A DNA stretch of 13,151 nt from an uncultured Clostridia bacterium (GTDB taxonomy: Bacteria; Bacillota; Clostridia; Christensenellales; CAG-314). Below are positions 1 through 6,741 of the stretch, one piece after another (position 1 is the first letter of the stretch; the number at the start of each line of letters is the position of its first letter). A program made the translations under genes and the position numbers. The stretch covers positions 1 to 13,151 of the forward strand of contig CAKPPA010000018.1 in NCBI GenBank assembly GCA_934177025.1, given 5' to 3'. Below the pieces are notes generated by a model that had not been told where the DNA came from, did no database searches, and saw nothing but the letters and a program-made list of their open reading frames with translations.

Positions 1-330
1 ACGTAAGGGCTTAAGGGACAAGGTTCGGCGTTCGGTTTCCTCCGCGCCGTATCTGCGATACAGAAAAAAAGAAGCGGTTTTTTCCGCTTCTTTTTTTTGC
101 TGTTTTTTTTTGTTTGGTTCGATTCCGGAACAGGCAGGATAATGGAAAGTTTTTGTTCTCGCTGGTTCCCCGCGAAAAGTTCCGGTTGCTTCCGGTGCTT
201 CCGTAAATGCAATTAACTTTTAAATAGGTTCTTTTATTTTGCAAGTTTTAAAAGTCTTTCCTCTGTTTTGTTTCTTTTTACTGTTTTTTGTTTGTTTTTC
301 TTTTGTTTGTTTTTCTTTCTTTTCGGGGAA
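1..330. other. Noncoding, T-rich stretch at window start
   Basis: No convincing gene is visible here. The first ~60 bases are probably the 3' end of an upstream transcript that finishes at the hairpin at 64-98. Forward-frame stops lie at 4-6 and 12-14; the third forward frame stays open to about 140 only by reading through the hairpin and homopolymer T runs, so it is unlikely to be coding. From about 240 to 325 the plus strand is almost pure T with scattered G and C, including a short tandem motif of the type TTTGTTTGTTTTTC near 285-320. This T-rich part is the A-rich 3' flank of the minus-strand peptidase gene. No promoter, tRNA or riboswitch could be supported. Confidence 0.6.
64..98 (+). 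terminator. Intrinsic terminator, potentially bidirectional
   Basis: The stem GAAGCGG (71-77) pairs with CCGCTTC (84-90) around a TTTTTT loop and is followed by eight T residues (91-98). Seven A residues (64-70) precede the stem, so the minus strand also shows a hairpin followed by a U tract. It therefore probably ends an upstream plus-strand transcript whose gene lies outside the window. It could also stop the minus-strand peptidase mRNA, which has no clearer hairpin nearer its stop codon. Confidence 0.8.
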
Positions 331-1338
331 TTAATCCCAAAGGTAACGCAAGGTTCCTTTGCCGTCGCAAACGCAAACGTCCGCTAAACTTCCTGTCGCA
401 ATCGGCAGGGACGGCGGCAAATGCCCGAAATCGGCATCGAAAATTTTCGGCACGTCAAATTCCTGTAAGGCGTATTCGGCGGCGCGCACAAAATCCAAAT
501 CAAATTGTTCCGCGCGTTGTAGGGAGCGACCAAACAAAAAGGCTTTTGCATTGCGGAACCAGCCGGCTTGCTTCAGTTGCCAAAGCGTGCGAATGACGTC
601 CAAAGGCGCAAGTTCGCAGTTTTCCAACGTCCAAAGGATGCCGTCCTTGCGGTAGGTTTCGGTAAACTCCCGCGTTTTGTCGTAAGGCGTTCCGGGGAGG
701 AGGCGAAGCACGTCGAGGCATCCGCCGAGGATGCGCCCTCGGACGGAAAGGTTGTGCGTGTGCTTCCAGCGGGACGGCTCCGTAAGGGAAAACCCGTTTA
801 AAGCGGTTTCCTCGTCGCCGCGCACGGATTCCGTTTCGTACAACGGATAGCCCGCAAACTCCGTTTTTTCGCCCGTCAAAAAGGCAAACGCATCCGTCAA
901 ACTTTTGTCCCACTCCGTCATGCCGAATGTCGGCGCACAGTAGTCGTAAAGGGCAATCGTGTCGCACAGCGTGGCAAGCGTGTAGGTTAAAACGGTGTTG
1001 TCCGAGTACCCGACGAAAAACTTCGGAGAAGCGGCTTTGAGCCGCGCAAAATCGAGGTATGGCAAAATTTCCATCATCACTTCGCCGCCGCCCGCCGAAA
1101 ACACGGCGTCACAGCTTAAGTAAAGGTCGGTAAATTCCGCGGCACGCGTTTTTGCGTCCGCACTGGCAAGCCCGTTGTTTTTTTTGGCGGAAGGGCTAAG
1201 CACCACGTGGTAGCCGCGGTTTTGAAAGTGCTTTACCGCGCTTTCCAAACGCAACCGGTAGGGGTTTTCCGCCGCGCCGAACGAGGGCGCACAAATGCCG
1301 ACGGTGTCGCCGGATTTTAAAAATTTCGGTTGTTTCAT
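331..1338 (-). CDS. S66 family LD-carboxypeptidase / MccF-like serine peptidase
   Basis: This 335-residue protein is a likely cytoplasmic serine peptidase of family S66. Members cleave the L,D bond of tetrapeptide murein stems during peptidoglycan recycling (LdcA) or detoxify peptide-nucleotide antibiotics (MccF). Visible family marks are the N-terminal GDTVGICAPS segment (residues 10-19), an SAGGGE motif (81-86), the nucleophile Ser112 in VGYSDNT, a probable catalytic Glu239 in WTLENCE, and His306 in DFGHLPP. Length and the Ser-Glu-His order fit the family. The frame is open further upstream, but ATG 1338 is chosen because GGAGGTAAC lies directly before it and the upstream part contains the promoter. 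The gene stands alone and diverges from hsp20. There is no signal peptide. LdcA-like versus MccF-like substrate cannot be decided from the sequence. Confidence 0.9.
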   Translation of the reverse strand: MKQPKFLKSGDTVGICAPSFGAAENPYRLRLESAVKHFQNRGYHVVLSPSAKKNNGLASADAKTRAAEFTDLYLSCDAVFSAGGGEVMMEILPYLDFARLKAASPKFFVGYSDNTVLTYTLATLCDTIALYDYCAPTFGMTEWDKSLTDAFAFLTGEKTEFAGYPLYETESVRGDEETALNGFSLTEPSRWKHTHNLSVRGRILGGCLDVLRLLPGTPYDKTREFTETYRKDGILWTLENCELAPLDVIRTLWQLKQAGWFRNAKAFLFGRSLQRAEQFDLDFVRAAEYALQEFDVPKIFDADFGHLPPSLPIATGSLADVCVCDGKGTLRYLWD

Positions 1339-1357
1339 GTTACCTCCGTTTCCCTTC

Positions 1358-1385
1358 ATTATACCGAAGCAAAGCGAAAAGTCAA
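1358..1385 (-). promoter_or_regulatory. SigA-type promoter of the S66 peptidase gene
   Basis: Read on the minus strand, the -35 is TTGACT (1385-1380), the spacer is 16 bp and the -10 is TATAAT (1363-1358). The predicted start lies near 1351, which leaves a leader of only ~13 nt containing the GGAGG ribosome binding site. No operator is visible; the CIRCE element of the divergent gene is about 100 bp away and should not affect this promoter. Confidence 0.85.
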
Positions 1386-1451
1386 TGCCGCAACAGGAAA
1401 ACCGCTTTTGTGAAAGTTTGATGAAAACCGCGGTTTCTTCAAAAAAAGGGG

Positions 1452-1480
1452 TTGACAATCGCAACAAAGAGGATTATAGT
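1452..1480 (+). promoter_or_regulatory. SigA-type promoter of hsp20
   Basis: TTGACA (1452-1457), a 17-bp spacer and TATAGT (1475-1480) form a near-consensus housekeeping promoter. The predicted transcription start near 1487 falls inside the CIRCE element. A strong basal promoter held down by a repressor is the usual arrangement for HrcA-controlled heat-shock genes. Confidence 0.88.
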
Positions 1481-1484
1481 ACAA

Positions 1485-1511
1485 TTAGCAATCGGGATAA
1501 ACGAGTGCTAA
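1485..1511 (+). promoter_or_regulatory. CIRCE operator (HrcA binding site)
   Basis: TTAGCAATC, nine bases, then GAGTGCTAA. This matches the CIRCE consensus TTAGCACTC-N9-GAGTGCTAA at 17 of 18 arm positions, with one mismatch in the left arm (A instead of C at 1491). It covers the predicted transcription start of hsp20. HrcA is the known repressor of this site in Gram-positive bacteria; the hrcA gene is not in the window. Confidence 0.95.
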
Positions 1512-1525
1512 CAAATAAAAAAGCG

Positions 1526-1534
1526 AAGTGCTAA
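1526..1534 (+). promoter_or_regulatory. Additional CIRCE-like half-site in hsp20 leader
   Basis: AAGTGCTAA repeats the right CIRCE arm (GAGTGCTAA, 1503-1511) with one change, 23 bp downstream. The overlapping GTGC-TAAG-GCAC (1528-1539) could also form a small 4-bp hairpin in the mRNA leader. A role in HrcA binding or leader structure is inference only. Confidence 0.35.
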
Positions 1535-1561
1535 GGCACCCAGCAAAATCGGAGGTAAATT

Positions 1562-1993
1562 ATGATGATGAAATATTATCCTATGGGCAGAAAAAACGAT
1601 TACGGAATGAGTTTGTTCGACAGTGATTTCGACGACTTTTTTGCACCGATGTTCGGTACGAAACACGAAGTGATGAAAACGGACGTAAGGGAAAAGGACG
1701 GGAAGTATCTGTTGGACGTGGAGTTGCCGGGGTTTGACAAAAAGGACGTTGCGCTTTCCTTGGAAAACGGCTACTTAACGGTGCGTGCGGAAAAAAACGA
1801 AACCGAGGAGCAAAAGGAACACGGCAAATTTATTCGTAGGGAACGGCGTTGCGGAAGCTGCTCGCGTAGTTTTTACGTAGGGGACGTTTCGGAAAAGGAC
1901 GTTTCCGCGCGGTTCGAAAACGGTATGTTGACGGTTTCCTTCCCGAAGGAACGGAAGGAAACGGAAACGAGGAAACAAATTTCCATTGACTAA
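1562..1993 (+). CDS. Hsp20 small heat-shock protein
   Basis: This 143-residue protein is an ATP-independent holdase that binds unfolding cytoplasmic proteins. The alpha-crystallin domain spans about residues 38-131, with the typical VELPGFDKKDV segment (53-63), an ENGYLTV strand (69-75), the RSFYVGDV region (102-109) and FENGMLTVSFPK (118-129). The tail ends with I-S-I (140-142), matching the IxI motif that docks onto neighbouring subunits in oligomers. GGAGGT (1551-1556) sits 5 nt from the first ATG and 8 nt from the second (1565), so the true start may be either of the tandem Met codons. Expression should be heat-induced through CIRCE/HrcA. An oddity is Cys97-Gly-Ser-Cys100, a CxxC motif in a place where aromatic residues are common in the family. 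The gene is monocistronic with its own terminator. Confidence 0.95.
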   Translation: MMMKYYPMGRKNDYGMSLFDSDFDDFFAPMFGTKHEVMKTDVREKDGKYLLDVELPGFDKKDVALSLENGYLTVRAEKNETEEQKEHGKFIRRERRCGSCSRSFYVGDVSEKDVSARFENGMLTVSFPKERKETETRKQISID

Positions 1994-2034
1994 CGATTTT
2001 TAGCGAAGGCCGATTCGGGCAAATACCCTCTTTT

Positions 2035-2067
2035 AAAACGGGAAGCATTTTGCTTCCCGTTTTTTTT
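2035..2067 (+). terminator. Intrinsic terminator of hsp20
   Basis: The arms ACGGGAAGCA (2038-2047) and TGCTTCCCGT (2051-2060) pair perfectly around a TTT loop and run into eight T residues (2060-2067). It lies about 45 nt after the hsp20 stop codon. Flanking A residues extend the stem. Confidence 0.93.
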
Positions 2068-2069
2068 GC

Positions 2070-2101
2070 AAAAAAAAGGCGAACAAAACGAGGTTCGCCT
2101 T
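2070..2101 (-). terminator. Intrinsic terminator of the tetR-ABC operon
   Basis: Read on the minus strand, AAGGCGAAC (2101-2093) pairs with GTTCGCCTT (2084-2076) around an 8-nt loop and is followed by a run of T residues (2075-2070). It ends transcription of the minus-strand exporter operon and lies back to back with the hsp20 terminator, separating the convergent transcripts. Confidence 0.88.
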
Positions 2102-2115
2102 AAAAAAGGGGGGTA

Positions 2116-2145
2116 CGTCGGTTGCGCAATTTTTGCGCTACGACG
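2116..2145 (-). other. Stable hairpin just after the exporter stop codon
   Basis: The inner arms GCGCAA (2124-2129) and TTGCGC (2133-2138) enclose a 3-nt loop. The outer arms CGTCG (2116-2120) and CGACG (2141-2145) extend the stem across a small internal loop. It starts about 5 nt after the stop codon of the exporter gene and precedes the true terminator. It has no U tract, so it may instead protect the mRNA 3' end or assist termination. Confidence 0.6.
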
Positions 2146-2150
2146 AAAAA

Positions 2151-4124
2151 CTAAATGTCGCTGTTGTTAAATTGGCTGTTGTAAAGTGCGGCGTAAAAAC
2201 CGTTTTTGGCAAGCAATGCATCGTGCGTGCCTTGTTCGATAACGCGGCCTTTGTTCATCACGAGGATGAGGTTTGCCTTTTTAATGGTGGACAAGCGGTG
2301 CGCAATGACGAAACTCGTGCGATCCTTCATCATTTTGGTCAGTGCCATTTGAATGTACTGTTCCGTGCGCGTATCCACCGAGCTGGTGGCTTCGTCCAAA
2401 ATCAAAATTTTCGGATCCGACAACAACGCCCTTGCAATGGTAAGGAGCTGCCGTTGCCCGTTACTGATGTTGGTAGCGTCCTCGTTGAGCATAGTGTCGT
2501 AGCAATCCGGCAATTTTATGATAAACTCGTGCGCATGCGCTTTTTTCGCGGCTTCCACCACTTGTTCGTCGGTGGCGTTGCGATTGCCGAATTTGATGTT
2601 TTCCTTAATGGTGCCTTTAAACAGCCACGTGTCCTGCAGCACCATGCCGTAAAGGTCGCGCAAGTTTTTGCGGTTTAGGGAGGCGATGTCGATATCGTCG
2701 ACGTAAATATGCCCCGCGTCGATATCGTAAAAGCGTAGCAGCAAATTGACGAGTGTCGTTTTTCCTGCGCCGGTAGGGCCGACAATGGCAACGGAATCGC
2801 CCGGGTTTAAGGAAAGGTTCATGTCCTTAATGAGTTCCGTGTTTTTGCTGTAGGCAAAATCCACGTGTTCAAACCGCACGCGACCGGTAACGCCGCTTAA
2901 GTCCACGTATTGTGCAATTTGCTCGTCCTCGTTTTCCGCATCCAGCACTTCGAACACACGCTCTGCCGCGGCAATGGCGTTTTGCATTACGTTGATAAAC
3001 TGCGACGTGGTTTGAATCGGTTCGCCGAAGCGGGAGGAGTACATCGTCATTGCCGTAATGTTGCCTAGGTTTGCCGAGCCCGTTTGAATGGCCTGCACCG
3101 CCCCGATGATGACCATTAAAATGTAGTTTAAGTGGCTGACGAATTTGTTCGCCGGATTGGTAAGTCCGCTTAAAAATTGCGAACGGAAGGTGCTTTTTGC
3201 AAGGCGTTTGTTTTTTTCCTCAAACGCAAGGCCGTTGCGTTCCTCCATGTTAAACACTTTCACAATTTGGTAGCCGGAGTACATTTCCTCAATTTGCCCG
3301 TTCAGTTGGCCGAGGTTTTTCGCTTGCAGTTTAAATTGCTTTTGCGATTTTTTTGCAATGAACACCGTCATAAGCAGGCTCAGCGGCAACGTGCCGATGC
3401 ACACCAGCGTTGCCCAAATGCCGCCGTTGATGGTCATCATAATCGTCACGCTGATGAGCGTAAACACGGCGTTAATCAGTTGCACGCAGTTTTGTTGCAA
3501 CGTGCTTTGAATGGTATCCACATCGTTGGTAATGCGGCTAAGCGTTTCGCCGTACTGCCGTTCGTCGTAGTACTTCAGCGGCACGCGGTCGAGCTTGTCC
3601 TTCAGTTCCTGCCGCAGTTGAAACACAATGCGTTGCGAAATTCCCGCAACAAGGTAGGAGGACGTAAAGGAAAATGCCGCCCCGATGACGTAAATCAAAA
3701 TGCCCGTCAAAAGCAGGGTGTAAAGCCGTTGTAGCGGAATGTCCACCGTAAAGGAGGAGCCGCTCGGCACAATGCTGGTTTGAATCAGGTTAATGATTTT
3801 TCCCGAAACGGTAGGCCCCATGGAGGAAAGCACCGTTCCGACCGCCGCCAACAAAAGTACCATAATCAGTTGAAAGGCGTGCGGCTTAATGTACCCTAAC
3901 AGCCGTTTTAACGTTTGCTTAAAGTTTTTCGGTTTTTCCACAAACACCGGCGGACCGCCGTGCCGTCCGCCGCCTTTCGGGCCGAAGCCGGCTTGATCTT
4001 TCGGGTTTTTGATTTCCTTTTCCGCCGTTTCGATGACTTCCTTCGGGAGTTCCAACGTTTCGTCCGTGTTTGGGAGTTTCGTTTCCGGATTCGTTCCGGT
4101 GGTTGGTTTCAATTCGTCCGTCAT
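2151..4124 (-). CDS. Heterodimeric ABC exporter, subunit B (canonical Walker B, BmrD-like)
   Basis: This 657-residue fused membrane/ATPase half-transporter is probably the partner of the gene just upstream in a multidrug-type exporter of the inner membrane. Residues 1-70 are a hydrophilic, Pro/Gly/Lys-rich extension containing GPKGGGRHGG. Six membrane helices follow at about 80-390, then the nucleotide-binding domain. The Walker A is GPTGAGKT (449-456), Walker B ILILDE with catalytic Glu578, and the switch His is His609 in IAHRLST. The signature is ISNGQ (553-557) instead of LSGGQ. This places the weakened signature in the degenerate ATP site, as in BmrCD and TM287/288. The ATG overlaps the preceding stop by 1 nt (TAATG), with AGGAGG inside the upstream gene, so translation is probably coupled. 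Substrate is unknown; drug efflux is inferred from family and TetR context. Confidence 0.93.
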   Translation of the reverse strand: MTDELKPTTGTNPETKLPNTDETLELPKEVIETAEKEIKNPKDQAGFGPKGGGRHGGPPVFVEKPKNFKQTLKRLLGYIKPHAFQLIMVLLLAAVGTVLSSMGPTVSGKIINLIQTSIVPSGSSFTVDIPLQRLYTLLLTGILIYVIGAAFSFTSSYLVAGISQRIVFQLRQELKDKLDRVPLKYYDERQYGETLSRITNDVDTIQSTLQQNCVQLINAVFTLISVTIMMTINGGIWATLVCIGTLPLSLLMTVFIAKKSQKQFKLQAKNLGQLNGQIEEMYSGYQIVKVFNMEERNGLAFEEKNKRLAKSTFRSQFLSGLTNPANKFVSHLNYILMVIIGAVQAIQTGSANLGNITAMTMYSSRFGEPIQTTSQFINVMQNAIAAAERVFEVLDAENEDEQIAQYVDLSGVTGRVRFEHVDFAYSKNTELIKDMNLSLNPGDSVAIVGPTGAGKTTLVNLLLRFYDIDAGHIYVDDIDIASLNRKNLRDLYGMVLQDTWLFKGTIKENIKFGNRNATDEQVVEAAKKAHAHEFIIKLPDCYDTMLNEDATNISNGQRQLLTIARALLSDPKILILDEATSSVDTRTEQYIQMALTKMMKDRTSFVIAHRLSTIKKANLILVMNKGRVIEQGTHDALLAKNGFYAALYNSQFNNSDI

Positions 4125-5887
4125 TATCCGTTCGCCTCCTCTTCGTTGATTTGCGAAAGTACGATTTCCCGATACGGTTCGCAGGTTTTCATCAGTTCGC
4201 CGTGTTTTCCGATGCCCACCATGTTGCCGTTATCCAACACGACGATTTGGTCGGCGTTTAGCACCGTGCTGACGCGCTGTGCGACGATAAGCACGGAGGA
4301 GCCGTCCGCTTGAATTTGTTTTTTCAACGCTTTGCGTAAATTTGCGTCCGTTTTGAAGTCGAGTGCGGAAAAACTGTCGTCAAACACGTAAATTTCCGGA
4401 CGCCGCACCAGTGCGCGTGCAATGGCAAGTCGCTGTTTTTGTCCGCCCGAAAGGTTTTTGCCGCCTTGCGCAATGAAGTGGTTCATGCCGTCCGGCGTGT
4501 TTTCCACAAACTCCGTTGCCTGTGCAATGTCCGTAGCGAGTTTTAAGTCCTCGTCCGTGGCGTTCGGGTTGCCGTACAAAAGATTTTCCCTCACCGTGCC
4601 CGAAAACAAAACGGCGTTTTGCGGCACGAATCCCATGCGACTACGTAGGTCCTTTTGCGTAATGTCCCGAATGTTTACGCCGTCCAGCAAAATTTCGCCT
4701 TGTTGAGGATCGTAAAAACGCGGAATCAGGTTGACGAGCGAGGATTTTCCGCTGCCGGTACTTCCGATGACCGCCGTGGTTTGCCCGGGGAGCATGGTAA
4801 AGGAAATGTTGTTTAACACGGGCTGCTCCGCATTCGCAAAGGAAAACGTAACGTTTTTAAATTCAAGTTTGCCTTTTTCGGTAACGTTGTCCAAGGAAAG
4901 CGGATGCTCCGGATCGGTGACGCTGAGCGGCGCGTTTACCACTTCCAAAATGCGGTTCGCGCTTGCTTGCGCCCGTGGGATCATCATAAAAATAAAACTC
5001 ATTCCGATAATGGAGCCGAGGATTTGCGACGAGTAGCCCACAATCGTGCTGGTTGCGCCGACGTTTTTAATCAGCACCTCCTGCGACGGGTCGACCTGTC
5101 CGTTAAAAATGACGGTAGCCACAATCAAAATGCCGATAATCGTCAAATTCATAAACAAACTGCTTAACGGGAACAGGCGCGCCATAACGCGATTGACTTG
5201 AATGGATACGTCCCGCACTTCCGTGTTGGCTTGCGTGTACTTTTCCTTTTCGTATTCCTGCTGGTTAAACGCACGAATCACGCGCACGCCCGTTAACCCT
5301 TCGCGGGCAATGGCAGTCAGGTTGTCGATTTTTTTCTGCACGGAAACAAACAGGCGGGAGGAACTGATGCCGATAAACAGGATGGTAAGCGCAATGAGCG
5401 GAATAGCAACGGCAAACACAATGGAAAATTCCTTTTGAATCGCAAACGCTTTGAGTAATCCGCCGATGAGCATTACCGGCGCAAGGACAACAATGCGTAG
5501 CCCCATGCTGACGATCATTTGCAGTTGGTTAATATCGTTGGTCGTGCGGGTAATCAGGCTGGCAATGCCGAAGGATTCGATTTCCTTTACGGACATGCTT
5601 TGCACTTTTCGGTACATTTCGCCACGCAAAATTTCCCCGTACCGCGCCCCGATGAGCGACGTAAAGTATGCCGCAATGACGGCGAGTAGCACCGCCCCTA
5701 CGACAAACGCAAACATTTTCAGCACAACCATCCACACGGCTTCCATGCTCGCTTGGGACAACGCCAGCGACAAATCCACGAATTGCGCCGGAATTTGCAG
5801 GTCAAGTAACGCTTGCCCTACAACGGTTAAAATCGCCAAAACGATGTAACCGACCACCGGCTTAAGATACTTAAATGCTTTAAACAT
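4124..5887 (-). CDS. Heterodimeric ABC exporter, subunit A (degenerate Walker B, BmrC-like)
   Basis: This 587-residue ABC half-transporter has six membrane helices (about residues 10-310) and a C-terminal nucleotide-binding domain. The Walker A is GSTGSGKS (375-382) and the signature is a normal LSGGQ (479-483). Two catalytic positions are changed: the Walker B ends in Asp503-Asp504 (VFDDS) instead of Asp-Glu, and the switch-loop His is Gln537 (VAQRVST). These are the changes known for the degenerate site of BmrC, LmrC and TM287. They imply that this subunit binds ATP poorly competent for hydrolysis while its LSGGQ completes the active site of the partner. AAGGAGA precedes the ATG by 5 nt. 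The gene lies 14 nt after tetR in the same operon. Substrate is unknown. Confidence 0.94.
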   Translation of the reverse strand: MFKAFKYLKPVVGYIVLAILTVVGQALLDLQIPAQFVDLSLALSQASMEAVWMVVLKMFAFVVGAVLLAVIAAYFTSLIGARYGEILRGEMYRKVQSMSVKEIESFGIASLITRTTNDINQLQMIVSMGLRIVVLAPVMLIGGLLKAFAIQKEFSIVFAVAIPLIALTILFIGISSSRLFVSVQKKIDNLTAIAREGLTGVRVIRAFNQQEYEKEKYTQANTEVRDVSIQVNRVMARLFPLSSLFMNLTIIGILIVATVIFNGQVDPSQEVLIKNVGATSTIVGYSSQILGSIIGMSFIFMMIPRAQASANRILEVVNAPLSVTDPEHPLSLDNVTEKGKLEFKNVTFSFANAEQPVLNNISFTMLPGQTTAVIGSTGSGKSSLVNLIPRFYDPQQGEILLDGVNIRDITQKDLRSRMGFVPQNAVLFSGTVRENLLYGNPNATDEDLKLATDIAQATEFVENTPDGMNHFIAQGGKNLSGGQKQRLAIARALVRRPEIYVFDDSFSALDFKTDANLRKALKKQIQADGSSVLIVAQRVSTVLNADQIVVLDNGNMVGIGKHGELMKTCEPYREIVLSQINEEEANG

Positions 5888-5901
5888 AAGGTCTCCTTAT
5901 T

Positions 5902-6543
5902 TTAATTTTCCTTTAAAAACAATTTTAAAAACAAATCACCGTCCGGCATGCGGAAAGGGTGGTTGTGCCGAATGCACAGCATTTTGTTGACGGCAATTCC
6001 GTGCACGATCACCCAAAAAACCGTTTCCATTTGCGCAACGTCCGTTTCGCTCAAACTTCCGTTCCGTTGCCCTTCCAACAGCACTTCCTTTAAGGAGGCT
6101 TTCATACTCGGCTTCAGCGGCAAAAACATGTGATTGGTTTCGCAAAGTTTCAGGATTTCCTTGTCAAAATCCCGCTTGATGAGGTTGGCGTTTAAAATGA
6201 AGTACATCAGCAGGCAAAAATCCTCGTCGGTATCCATTTTTTGCAACAGCCCCGTCAGCAGTTTGCGAATTTTTTGCAACGGATCGAGGGTTTCGTCCGT
6301 CAAAATTTTCGTTTCGAATTTTCGGTACATGCCCCGCGAATGAAAAAACAGTTCAAAAAACATTTCCTCCTTCGTGGTAAAGTAGTGGTACAACAGCCCG
6401 TGGCTGATGCCCGCTTGCTTGGCAATGTCGTCGATTTTCGTTGCGTCGAACCCGATGCAACAAAAGGACTTTAACGCCGTAGCAAGGATTTGCTTCCGCC
6501 GTTCGTCCTTAATGAGGTCGTTTTGTTCTTTTGTTTTCGGCAC
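5902..6543 (-). CDS. TetR/AcrR family transcriptional repressor
   Basis: This 213-residue regulator has an N-terminal DNA-binding domain (about residues 12-60) with the helix-turn-helix TKIDDIAKQAGISHGLLYHYF (35-55), including the family-typical G-x-LYHYF-x-x-K-E-E segment. The C-terminal helical part (about 65-213) should bind a ligand and dimerise; its ligand cannot be told from sequence. The start is GTG at 6543, with AGGAG 8 nt upstream on the minus strand; no better ATG is available. It is the first gene of the operon with the two exporter subunits. This suggests that the protein represses its own operon and is released by an exported compound, the usual logic of TetR-controlled efflux pumps. 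Confidence 0.93.
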   Translation of the reverse strand: MPKTKEQNDLIKDERRKQILATALKSFCCIGFDATKIDDIAKQAGISHGLLYHYFTTKEEMFFELFFHSRGMYRKFETKILTDETLDPLQKIRKLLTGLLQKMDTDEDFCLLMYFILNANLIKRDFDKEILKLCETNHMFLPLKPSMKASLKEVLLEGQRNGSLSETDVAQMETVFWVIVHGIAVNKMLCIRHNHPFRMPDGDLFLKLFLKEN

Positions 6544-6564
6544 GGTTTTCTCCTTTTTTGTTTA

Positions 6565-6580
6565 TTGACTTTTCAGTCAA
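6565..6580 (-). promoter_or_regulatory. Palindromic operator, probable TetR-family site
   Basis: TTGACT-TTTC-AGTCAA is a perfect 6+6 inverted repeat located between the tetR promoter and the tetR start codon. It covers about +1 to +17 of the predicted transcript, where bound repressor would block transcription. TetR-family operators are typically short palindromes at such positions. Assignment to the adjacent regulator is inference. Confidence 0.7.
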
Positions 6581-6587
6581 CAAAAAT

Positions 6588-6616
6588 ATTATATGCTTGC
6601 AAACGCCCGTTGTCAA
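6588..6616 (-). promoter_or_regulatory. Consensus SigA promoter of the tetR-ABC operon
   Basis: Read on the minus strand, TTGACA (6616-6611), a 17-bp spacer and TATAAT (6593-6588) match the housekeeping consensus at all 12 hexamer positions. The start is predicted near 6581, directly beside the palindrome. A promoter this strong normally needs repression, consistent with autoregulation by TetR. Confidence 0.9.
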
Positions 6617-6694
6617 TGAGTTGCGAAAATTTTTTCGGAAAAAAGGGGCGAAAAAACGGCGCAAAAAATTTTGTTTTCGTGCGGAAAAGAAAGT

Positions 6695-6724
6695 TTGCCC
6701 GAAAGCACAAAAAAATGGTACAAT
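6695..6724 (+). promoter_or_regulatory. Probable promoter of sbcDC-ABC operon
   Basis: TACAAT (6719-6724) is a good -10. The best -35 is TTGCCC (6695-6700) with an 18-bp spacer and only 4 of 6 matches. The A-rich spacer may help. This promoter is clearly weaker than the divergent tetR promoter, in keeping with low-level expression of a repair nuclease. Confidence 0.55.
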
Positions 6725-6741
6725 AAAAAATAGGTGACGTT

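Noticed and set aside
15..55. Possible tRNA 3' end (a GTTCGGTTTCC stretch resembling a T-loop)
   Set aside because: No 5-bp T stem can be drawn around the loop, the G53-C61 pair is missing, and no CCA or matching acceptor strand is seen.
114..143. Possible promoter (GATAAT at 138-143) in the left noncoding region
   Set aside because: The best -35 (TTGGTT) matches at few positions, and no gene or hairpin-bounded RNA follows on the plus strand.
11..244. Minus-strand open frame of 77 codons
   Set aside because: It crosses the terminator hairpin and homopolymer runs, has no ribosome binding site and has a composition typical of noncoding sequence.
2133..2678. Plus-strand open frame of 181 codons inside exporter subunit B
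   Set aside because: It is antisense to the conserved ATPase domain, has no ribosome binding site and resembles no known family; it is a shadow of the real gene.
6624..6637. AT-rich inverted repeat CGAAAA/TTTTCG between tetR and sbcD
   Set aside because: It is short and low-complexity, upstream of both promoters, and no more than expected by chance in A/T-run-rich spacer DNA.
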